From assembly GCA_946623775.1 (NCBI GenBank), contig CAMORJ010000003.1:1-46079 (forward strand): a stretch of 46,079 nt of DNA, in the 5' to 3' direction. Below are positions 40,384 through 46,079 of the stretch, piece after piece (position 1 is the stretch's first letter; every line of letters begins with the position of its first letter). Made by a program: the position numbers and the translations under genes. The notes under the pieces are model-generated. The model had not been told where the DNA came from, ran no database searches, and worked only from the letters and a program-made list of their open reading frames with translations. This DNA is from an uncultured Bacillota bacterium (lineage in GTDB: Bacteria; Bacillota_I; Bacilli_A; RFN20; CAG-826).

Positions 40384-41017
40384 TCTCTTTATCGCTTCTG
40401 CCTTAGAAGAGCTTTTGCCTGACGCAAAATGCGCCTTGGATTTCTCTACGCCCTTTCAATGCCTTGTCGCTGTTAGCCTATCCGCTCAGACGACCGATGT
40501 CGCCGTAAATCGTGTCACGCCTGCCCTCTTTTCTTCTTTTCCCGATGCTTTTGCAATGGCGGAAGCCCCGCTGGAAGAGGTCAAAAACCTTATCCGAAGC
40601 ATCGGCTTATACGACCACAAGGCGAAGAACATCATCGCTTTGTCCAAAAAGCTTGTCGAATCTTTCGGCGGCGAAGTCCCTCAAACCAGAGAAGAGCTAA
40701 CCACCTTGCCAGGAGTCGGAATCAAAACTGCGAATGTCGTTTTGGCGGAATGCTTTGGGGTCCCCGCGATCGCGGTGGACACCCATGTATCCCGCGTTGC
40801 CTTCCGCTTGGGGTATTGCAAGCAAGGGGAAGACCCGATTCGGATAGAGCAGATCCTTGAGAAGCGTTTTCCAAAGGAAACGTGGATCAAATTGCACCAT
40901 CGCATCATTTGGTTCGGAAGGCTCGTATGCCATGCGAAAAAACCCGAATGCGATAAATGCCCGCTTCAAAGCGTCTGCGCTTACTTCAAAAAGACTTCTT
41001 CCAAAACGGGAAGATAA
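40370..41017 (+). CDS. nth: Endonuclease III
   Basis: Base-excision repair glycosylase/AP lyase for oxidised pyrimidines, 215 residues. Helix-hairpin-helix LPGVGIKTANVV with catalytic Lys119, Asp137 in VDTHVSR, and a [4Fe-4S] loop with Cys187, 194, 197, 203 (C-x6-C-x2-C-x5-C). The start at 40370 overlaps dnaD; a longer frame exists but only as dnaD shadow. The last 37 bases overlap the end of convergent recU, so both C-termini share DNA. The cluster would be supplied by the suf operon. Confidence 0.95.
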   Translation: MRKNDLFIASALEELLPDAKCALDFSTPFQCLVAVSLSAQTTDVAVNRVTPALFSSFPDAFAMAEAPLEEVKNLIRSIGLYDHKAKNIIALSKKLVESFGGEVPQTREELTTLPGVGIKTANVVLAECFGVPAIAVDTHVSRVAFRLGYCKQGEDPIRIEQILEKRFPKETWIKLHHRIIWFGRLVCHAKKPECDKCPLQSVCAYFKKTSSKTGR

Positions 41018-41583
41018 TCATAAGGAGGACGGTATCCCTCTTTGATGAGGTATCCGTTCTTTTTCATTTCCTCATACGGAATCGAGGAGCGTTCTTTCTT
41101 GTGGTAGAACTCGATGATATAGCTTGCTGGCAATAGGTAGACTTCCTTGTGGGCCTGCCAATGGATTAAGAAAAAGGCAATGCCTCCATGGAAAATCACT
41201 TTTTCTAGGTGGGCGATTTGCTGAGGCGGGATGTTGGCGAGCGGGAAAGAGGTTTTGATGCGAGTCGATTTTGCTTCGAAATCGATGTAATGCCCCTGAT
41301 AAACTCCATTGTAGTCAGTGGTGGATTGGGTCTCGAAATAGGCGTTGGTGATCTTTGGGCCATGGGTGTAATCCACCGACACGATATTGATTGGAGTGGG
41401 ACGCTTCGTGATGAGGCAAAGGCCCTTCTCGGCATAGTAATCGTTTGTTTGGTTGATGGCGGATTCAAAATCCATGCCGCGATTGCCTGCTGCAACGCGG
41501 AGAACCCTCGGCTTCTTCTCCGAGGCTTTCTTTTTGGGGGCGATTTGCTTTGGCTTGACCCCCGCTGGATAGTGGATCTCCAT
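40981..41583 (-). CDS. recU: Holliday junction resolvase RecU
   Basis: Resolves four-way DNA junctions in Gram-positive recombination, 200 residues. Catalytic residues are in NRGMDFE (34-40) and STTDYNGVYQGHYIDFEAK (87-105: Asp90, Glu103, Lys105), matching the B. subtilis enzyme. The stalk region is shown by KTSFPLANIPPQQ. The start directly follows the stop of the DnaQ-like gene (TAAATG), so it depends on coupling. In B. subtilis recU sits beside ponA; no penicillin-binding protein gene is present here. Confidence 0.95.
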   Translation of the reverse strand: MEIHYPAGVKPKQIAPKKKASEKKPRVLRVAAGNRGMDFESAINQTNDYYAEKGLCLITKRPTPINIVSVDYTHGPKITNAYFETQSTTDYNGVYQGHYIDFEAKSTRIKTSFPLANIPPQQIAHLEKVIFHGGIAFFLIHWQAHKEVYLLPASYIIEFYHKKERSSIPYEEMKKNGYLIKEGYRPPYDYLPVLEEVFLK

Positions 41584-42309
41584 TTACTCGAGTTCCTCGT
41601 CTATGGAACGATTCAGATCGTCGATCGTGGCGGAACCCGTTTCGGCTATCTTCGTCACGATTTTGCGGATTGGCTCAGGAACGCTCCTCGAGCGGAGAAG
41701 CGTTTTGCGGTATTCCTCGCGCACGATGTCTTTCTTCTCCAGGAACGCTTTATATAGAAGGATGAGGTTGTATGCATCCGCGCACGCGTCATGGGCCTGC
41801 CCTTCGAATTTCACATTGAAGAGCTCTAGGTTGTGCGACAAAGAGCGCCCGTTCCCGTGCTCATCAGTGACGTAGTGCTTCAAGAATGCGGCGAAGTCGA
41901 CGGTGTGCTTCGACACATAACGCGCTTCTTCCATGGATGCGTCCATGTTGTGCTCGGCCGAGGCGATGAACATCTTCGCGTCTTGATCGCCATAGGCGAC
42001 GAAAAGGCATTTTTTGTATTGCCTGCCGACGTATTTTTGCAATTGCTGCTGGGCAAGGCGGAACGTAATGCCCTTCTCTCGGATGATTTTGGAGTCGATT
42101 CCCGTCAGTTTGGTGACGAAATTCCCAATGCCTCCTTTGGGTTTGACGTAAACCTTGAAGGGCTTGAAGATCTTCTTGACGGTAAGGTCTTTCCTCAAGT
42201 CGACTTTATACGCTCCGATCTCAATGATTTCGTGGGTGACCTGCGTGCCCTCCAAGTCGATGAACACGAGGTGGAGATGGTCTTTTAATAGCTTGTTCAG
42301 TTCTTTCAT
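41584..42309 (-). CDS. DnaQ-like 3'-5' exonuclease
   Basis: DEDDh-type exonuclease, 241 residues. Exo I motif FIDLEGT (Asp18, Glu20) and Exo III GQAHDACADAYN with the His-Asp pair are visible. The family covers proofreading subunits, RNases and ExoX-type enzymes; the alpha subunit partner cannot be judged. Interesting is a C-terminal charged tail. The start at 42309 follows TATAAT by seven bases with no ribosome site, so the mRNA should be leaderless, and a longer frame upstream is excluded by that promoter. Heads a two-gene unit with recU. Confidence 0.82.
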   Translation of the reverse strand: MKELNKLLKDHLHLVFIDLEGTQVTHEIIEIGAYKVDLRKDLTVKKIFKPFKVYVKPKGGIGNFVTKLTGIDSKIIREKGITFRLAQQQLQKYVGRQYKKCLFVAYGDQDAKMFIASAEHNMDASMEEARYVSKHTVDFAAFLKHYVTDEHGNGRSLSHNLELFNVKFEGQAHDACADAYNLILLYKAFLEKKDIVREEYRKTLLRSRSVPEPIRKIVTKIAETGSATIDDLNRSIDEELE

Positions 42310-42316
42310 CCCGGCT

Positions 42317-42322
42317 ATTATA
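42317..42322 (-). promoter_or_regulatory. -10 box of the leaderless exonuclease-recU transcript
   Basis: Minus-strand TATAAT, seven bases before ATG 42309. No convincing -35. Confidence 0.6.
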
Positions 42323-42340
42323 CCCCAACTCATTGTTTTC

Positions 42341-42369
42341 TTGCTTCCCATGTGCGGACGAATTAATAT
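42341..42369 (+). promoter_or_regulatory. Promoter of the lipoprotein gene, leaderless
   Basis: TTGCTT (42341-42346), 17 bases, TAATAT (42364-42369); the ATG follows after six bases. Confidence 0.6.
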
Positions 42370-42375
42370 GAACCC

Positions 42376-43089
42376 ATGAAACGTAGGGCATCCATCGCAT
42401 TTTTATCCATCCTGACGGGTGCTCTTTTTTCGTGTGGGCAAACCAAAACCCTAACCGTGAAGGAAGGCGAAGACAGGCTTGCCGAAATAGGCGAAGCGAT
42501 ACATGCGGCCGATTACGAGTTCCCGAACAAGTTTTCCTATTCGGTGACTTCTTCTGACAACGTCGAAGGCGGAGGGCAGATGCAAAGCGCGTTCATCGCT
42601 TATTCGGCCGAAGACACTTTCTTCCAACATCTATCCAATGGCGCGATCATCTACCTGTATGCCGATAATCTGGATTTGGTGCAGCTCAATAGCAACAGCA
42701 AAAAATACACCAGGACCTCCTACGAGACCAAAGAGCAGCTTCTTGAAGCCTTTAATGCATACACGTCCCCCTTCCTTTTGGATTACAGCGCCCCCATCAT
42801 CGAGTCGCTTGTTTCCGATTTCTCTTTCCGCGATTACGCGAAGACGGAAGCAAACGAAAAAGACCCATTGCCTTATCTGAAGATCAAAAGCTCGGGCAAA
42901 GGCAGCTTATCGGTAGACGCCAAGAAGAATGCTTCCGGCGGCGTTGAAAGGGAATCGTTCTTGATTGAGGGCAACCTTCTGCGCGCCAATGTCCATTATT
43001 TGGGCACGGCATACGAAGCGACCGACCTCACCTATTCGGACACGAAACTGCATTATCCGGACCTCTCTTTATATACTTTGGCGGAATAG
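42376..43089 (+). CDS. Lipoprotein of unknown function
   Basis: A 237-residue exported lipoprotein. Signal peptide RRASIAFLSILTGALFSC with the lipid-modified Cys near residue 20. The mature part begins with a charged helix (VKEGEDRLAEIGEAIHAAD) and continues as a beta-rich domain with paired Ser/Tyr strands, the layout of LolA/LppX-like or outer-surface carrier folds, although I recognise no family. Single gene from a leaderless promoter, divergent from the exonuclease. Confidence 0.72.
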   Translation: MKRRASIAFLSILTGALFSCGQTKTLTVKEGEDRLAEIGEAIHAADYEFPNKFSYSVTSSDNVEGGGQMQSAFIAYSAEDTFFQHLSNGAIIYLYADNLDLVQLNSNSKKYTRTSYETKEQLLEAFNAYTSPFLLDYSAPIIESLVSDFSFRDYAKTEANEKDPLPYLKIKSSGKGSLSVDAKKNASGGVERESFLIEGNLLRANVHYLGTAYEATDLTYSDTKLHYPDLSLYTLAE

Positions 43090-43124
43090 TTTGATTTCTC
43101 GCGCGCAAAACAATGGAAAGGCGG

Positions 43125-43142
43125 ATAGCCATAGGCTATAAT
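43125..43142 (+). promoter_or_regulatory. gpsB promoter region with hairpin over the -10
   Basis: ATAGCC-ATA-GGCTAT (43125-43139) overlaps TATAAT (43137-43142). A TGGAAA -35 lies 17 bases upstream. The repeat may be an operator or the terminator of the lipoprotein gene. Confidence 0.5.
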
Positions 43143-43152
43143 TTTCACGTCT

Positions 43153-43518
43153 ATGGATACCACAAACATTTCGCTAACTACTTCAGACATCCTCGATAAG
43201 GTCTTTGAGCCGAACGGCAAAGGATACGATCCCGCGGAAGTCGACGCCTTCCTCGACCGCATCATCGAAGACTATCGGTCATTCGAGAATTACTACAAAG
43301 AATCGCATGCCTACATCATCGATTTGGAAAAGCAATTCCGCACGATCCGCGAGAAGTGTTCGGAGCAGGAAATCGAACTGGCCAAGCTAAAATCCAGGAT
43401 GGCGGGTATCCGCGACGATGGGACGGCGACCGTAGACAACATCAACCTCCTCGATCGCATAGACAAACTGGAAAGGGAGCTATGGCGATTGGGTGGTGAC
43501 CCATCGGCGATTAAATAA
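43153..43518 (+). CDS. gpsB: Cell-division coordinator GpsB
   Basis: DivIVA-like coiled-coil protein of 121 residues. The N-terminal lipid/partner-binding part has LTTSDILDKVFEPNGKGYDPAEVDAFLDRIIEDY in family order (about 8-41), then a coiled coil (about 45-80), and the short C-terminal trimerising helix NINLLDRIDKLERELW. It links penicillin-binding proteins to division. GpsB directly upstream of rnpB is conserved in Bacillus. Longer DivIVA is excluded by size. Confidence 0.92.
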   Translation: MDTTNISLTTSDILDKVFEPNGKGYDPAEVDAFLDRIIEDYRSFENYYKESHAYIIDLEKQFRTIREKCSEQEIELAKLKSRMAGIRDDGTATVDNINLLDRIDKLERELWRLGGDPSAIK

Positions 43519-43525
43519 CTATAAT
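43496..43525 (+). promoter_or_regulatory. Promoter of rnpB
   Basis: TATAAT (43520-43525) just after the gpsB stop, with GTGACC 18 bases upstream inside gpsB. The transcript would start near 43531, at the first base of the RNase P RNA. Confidence 0.65.
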
Positions 43526-43528
43526 TAA

Positions 43529-43860
43529 TCATCCGGCCCAGGTGACTGCTGCCAATAGGCAGAGGAAAGTCCATGCTCGCACGCTCTGCGATGAGCGTAG
43601 TGATTGCGCTAGGGGAAGAAATAACCCTAGGTACGCGGGAGCGCGTAACGGCGGAGGAACATCTGCTTCAGATGGGAATCCCTAAGGTGCCACAGAGACG
43701 AGCTTGATGGCGACATCAAGATGAAACGCGGTAAACCCCACAAGCGAGAAACCCAAATTTGGTAGGGGAAGCGCCCAATGCGAATTGAAGCAAAGGGAGC
43801 CAGGCATTGCCTGAGATAAATTGTCACCCTCGACAAAACATGGCTTATAGGGCCGGACAC
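43529..43860 (+). ncRNA. rnpB: RNase P RNA, type B
   Basis: Catalytic RNA that matures tRNA 5' ends. P1 is CCGGCCC (43533-43539) with GGGCCGG (43850-43856). Conserved segments are GAGGAAAGTCCATGCTCGCAC near 43563 in order, GGCGGAGGAAC, and CGCGGTAAACCCC, then CAAGCGAGAAACCC, with the 3' conserved ACAAAACATGGCTTATAGGG. The layout fits the Bacillus-type (B) RNA. About 330 bases. No terminator follows; pgsA begins 19 bases on. Confidence 0.96.
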
Positions 43861-43878
43861 TCATTCGAAAGGAAATTC

Positions 43879-44520
43879 ATGAACATCCCAACCAAAATCA
43901 CAACCGCTCGAATCGTGCTCGTCGTAGCGATGCTCATCGGGCTTTTCGTTTGCTCCGTGATTCCTGGTTTCGTCGCCCCAACGCTTGGCGGTTCCGGGAT
44001 CAACGTCGTGTACTTGATCGCCGGCATCGTCTTCGTCGTCGCAAGCGGAACCGATTGGCTGGATGGCTACCTTGCAAGGAAGTGGAATCAGGTCACGGAT
44101 TTAGGCAAATTCCTTGACCCGATCGCCGACAAGCTCTTGGTCAACAGCGTCCTCGTGTTCCTTGCCGTTCCCTTCGCATTCGCCCCAAATCAGATACACG
44201 TCCCCGCCTTCTGCGTCATTTTGATGATCGGCCGCGACCTTGTGGTCGACGCCCTCCGCTTCGTCGCCGCGAAGAAGAACTATGTCATCGCCGCGAATAT
44301 GTTCGGCAAAGCCAAGACCGTTGCCCAGATGGTCGCGTTGCCATTTGTCTTCCTGAACGATTGGCCGTTCTCTTATTTCTCCGCCTCTTGGCCTGAGTAT
44401 GCCAAGCCATCGATTATCCTGGTCTATATCGCGACCGCTTTGTCTTTGCTATCCGGAATCATCTACGTGGTGCAGAACCGCGGCGTTTTGAAACAGGGGG
44501 ACAACAATGAACGACAATAA
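43879..44520 (+). CDS. pgsA: Phosphatidylglycerophosphate synthase
   Basis: CDP-alcohol phosphotransferase (213 residues) that makes the precursor of phosphatidylglycerol. The active site D-G-x2-A-R-x8-G-x3-D-x3-D reads SGTDWLDGYLARKWNQVT, then DLGKFLDPIADKLL. Extra hydrophobic loops suit about six helices. The start at 43879 has AAAGGAAA; a longer frame runs back into rnpB and is rejected. It appears to be co-transcribed with rnpB, with only 19 bases between. Overlaps pncC by 14 bases. Confidence 0.95.
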   Translation: MNIPTKITTARIVLVVAMLIGLFVCSVIPGFVAPTLGGSGINVVYLIAGIVFVVASGTDWLDGYLARKWNQVTDLGKFLDPIADKLLVNSVLVFLAVPFAFAPNQIHVPAFCVILMIGRDLVVDALRFVAAKKNYVIAANMFGKAKTVAQMVALPFVFLNDWPFSYFSASWPEYAKPSIILVYIATALSLLSGIIYVVQNRGVLKQGDNNERQ

Positions 44521-45040
44521 TGCCCATGACATGCTTCAGACCCTGGCATCAAAGGGTTTGACCTTGGGATGCGTGGAATCCTTGACCGGCGGAATGTTCG
44601 CCGCCAGGATCTGCTCCGTCCCCGGCGCCTCCAACGTCTTTAAAGGCGGCCTTATCACCTATGCGCCTGAGTTAAAGACAAAACTCGCGTTCGTGAAACC
44701 TGAGCTCATCAAAAACTATGGAGTCGTCTCGGAAGAAGTGGCTTTGGCCATGGCGACCGGAGGGGCGAAAGCCCTTGACGTCGATGTCGTCGTCTCCTGC
44801 ACGGGCAACGCAGGCCCGACCGCCCAAGAAGGCGAAGCCCCCGTTGGGCGCGTGTACCTTGGACTTTATTACAATGGGTACGCCTGGTGCGTCCCTCTCC
44901 AGTTGTCTGGCGACAGGGACCAAATCCGTGAGTATGTCGTCGATTCGATGATAAATTTGGTCGAATCTTTGTTCACGGAGCACAAAAATATACAAATTGA
45001 GCAAAAACAGGAGCCCTTTTTCGAAAAAAAAGACAATTAG
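44507..45040 (+). CDS. pncC: CinA C-terminal type nicotinamide-nucleotide amidohydrolase
   Basis: A 177-residue PncC/CinA_C protein that deamidates NMN in NAD recycling. Family features are ESLTGGMFAARICSVPGAS (near 24-42), GVVSEEVALAMATGGAKAL (near 71-89), and SCTGNAGPTAQ near 97-107. The N-terminal domain of full-length CinA is absent, as in many stand-alone forms. Located between pgsA and recA as in other Bacillota. The C-terminal tail is charged (QEPFFEKKDN). Confidence 0.93.
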   Translation: MNDNNAHDMLQTLASKGLTLGCVESLTGGMFAARICSVPGASNVFKGGLITYAPELKTKLAFVKPELIKNYGVVSEEVALAMATGGAKALDVDVVVSCTGNAGPTAQEGEAPVGRVYLGLYYNGYAWCVPLQLSGDRDQIREYVVDSMINLVESLFTEHKNIQIEQKQEPFFEKKDN

Positions 45041-45060
45041 ATAAGTGGAGGGAAAAATTA

Positions 45061-46079
45061 TGGCAACAAATCCAGATCTTCCAAACAAAGACAAAGCGCT
45101 CGAGGAAGCGCTCAAAGGCATCGAAAAGACCTTTGGCAAAGGCAGCATCATGCGCCTTGGGGAACGTCCTCACGTCGACGTCGACGTCATTCCCAGCGGA
45201 TCCATCCTTTTGGATCAAGCCCTCGGAGTAGGAGGCTACCCCAAGGGAAGGATCGTGGAAATCTACGGTCCTGAATCCTCCGGCAAGACCACTCTTGCCT
45301 TGGAGGCCATCGCCCAAGCTCAGAAAAAGGGAGGCCGCGCCGCGTTTATCGACGCCGAGCACTCCATCGACCCTGAGTATGCGGCGAAACTCGGCGTCGA
45401 TATCGACGAGCTGATTCTATCGCAGCCGGATAACGGCGAGCAGGCTCTTGAGATCACCGAGCGTTTAGCGGAATCCGGCGCGATCGATATCATCGTCGTC
45501 GACTCCGTCGCGGCTTTGGTCCCGCAAGCCGAGATCGAAGGCACCATGACCGACAATCAGGTTGGCTTGCAGGCCCGCTTGATGTCCAAAGGCCTCCGCA
45601 AAATCGCCGGCATGCTCAACAAGACCGGCACCGTCGTCATCTTCATCAACCAGCTTCGCGAGAAAGTCGGCGTCCTTTACGGCAATCCCGAAACCACGAC
45701 CGGCGGCCGCGCGCTGAAGTTCTATGCCTCCATCCGCATCGACATCCGCCGCGCTGAAGCGATCAAGGCCGGAACAGAGATCATCGGCAACTCCGTCAAA
45801 ATCAAAATCGTCAAGAACAAGGTCTCGCCTCCGTTCAAGTCCTGCACCATCGACATGATCTATGGTGTCGGCATCTCCAAGTTCGCTGAGCTTCTCGATG
45901 TCGGCGAGCAGTTCGGATTGCTCCAGAAGACAGGTGCCTGGTACACCTATAACGGCGAGAAGATCGGCAATGGACGCGAAGCCGCGAAGGCATATCTCAG
46001 GGACCGCCCCGAGGTCGCTGCCGAACTCGAAGAGAAGGTCCGCCTCGCTCTCCGCCCGAAAGCGAACGAAGACGGCGTC
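45061..46079 (+). CDS. recA: Recombinase RecA (3' end outside the window)
   Basis: Strand-exchange protein; 339 codons are visible and the reading frame is open at the window end. P-loop GPESSGKTT is near residues 65-73, followed by AFIDAEHSIDP, where AEHALDP is usual, and VDSVAALVPQAEIEG and QLREKVGVLYGNPETTTGG in family order. GGAGG precedes the ATG by eight bases. I see no LexA/DinR box in the 20-base gap after pncC, so it may depend on the pgsA-pncC (or rnpB) transcript. RecX is encoded at 17647. Confidence 0.97.

Noticed and set aside
1..46079. Mycoplasma-type genetic code (TGA as Trp)
   Set aside because: TGA ends several genes cleanly at family-typical lengths, such as sufB, the flippase-like gene and the HTH gene, and no in-frame TGA occurs inside conserved genes.
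1..46079. CRISPR arrays, insertion sequences, prophage genes, tRNA genes
   Set aside because: None seen: no regularly spaced repeats, no transposase or integrase motifs, and no tRNA-like cloverleaf with GGTTCRANYCC noticed on either strand.

Overview
The window looks like chromosomal core sequence from a member of the Bacillota, class Bacilli. I place it in a compact-genome, gut-type lineage near the Mollicutes/Erysipelotrichia branch, which is inference from gene content only. The evidence is a set of classic Bacilli gene neighbourhoods: sufC-sufD-sufS-sufU-sufB, mnmG-rsmG-parA-parB, cmk-der-HU, dnaD-nth-recU, gpsB-rnpB (type B RNase P RNA) and pgsA-pncC-recA. There is also a PPi-type phosphofructokinase, an FMN-controlled RibU and lipobox lipoproteins. 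TGA is used as a stop (for example at 8573, 16495 and 28550), so the genetic code is the standard bacterial one and not the Mycoplasma code. I saw no insertion sequence, prophage, CRISPR array or tRNA.

Layout. 1-1892: PPi-phosphofructokinase and a low-molecular-weight tyrosine phosphatase. 1884-4938 (minus): an ABC importer of the TrpXYZ-like type (lipoprotein, permease, ATPase) behind a leader that encodes a 24-residue peptide with six Tyr codons and an attenuator-like set of alternative hairpins. 4945-8074: a GtrA-like membrane protein, an MFS sugar-type transporter and a PLC-like zinc hydrolase. 8148-9447: an AT-richer two-gene HTH/HipA-like kinase module. 9487-11836: a preQ1-I-like riboswitch with a VUT-family transporter, then an SDR and a convergent patatin. 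11837-12179: a structured intergenic region with a candidate small RNA. 12180-19492: glycosyltransferase-like protein, TetR regulator, unknown protein, flippase-like protein plus GT4, RecX, YhaM. 19556-23756 (minus): HIT protein and two large PrsA/SurA-like lipoproteins.

23979-31121: the SUF Fe-S assembly operon runs by 1-20 base overlaps straight into mnmG and rsmG. 31124-34910: parA/parB behind an unusual inverted repeat made of parS half-sites, then a large GT-C-like membrane protein. 34950-35850: FMN riboswitch and ribU. 35896-39039: ferredoxin, small membrane protein, cmk, der, HU. 39103-43518: a very short CCA-adding-type nucleotidyltransferase, dnaD, nth, recU, a DnaQ-like exonuclease, a lipoprotein, gpsB. 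43529-46079: rnpB, pgsA, pncC and recA (cut by the window end).

Two features run through the window. First, genes that begin a transcription unit often have a -10 box (TATAAT, TAAAAT, TAATAT) ending only 6-11 bases before the start codon, with no Shine-Dalgarno. Genes inside operons, and highly expressed ones, do have a Shine-Dalgarno. This suggests frequent leaderless initiation. Second, the genome is compact: ATGA overlaps are common, convergent genes overlap at their ends (up to 37 bp), and several proteins are unusually short (SufD, the CCA-type enzyme). The most interesting single item is the tyrosine-codon leader peptide in front of the ABC importer.
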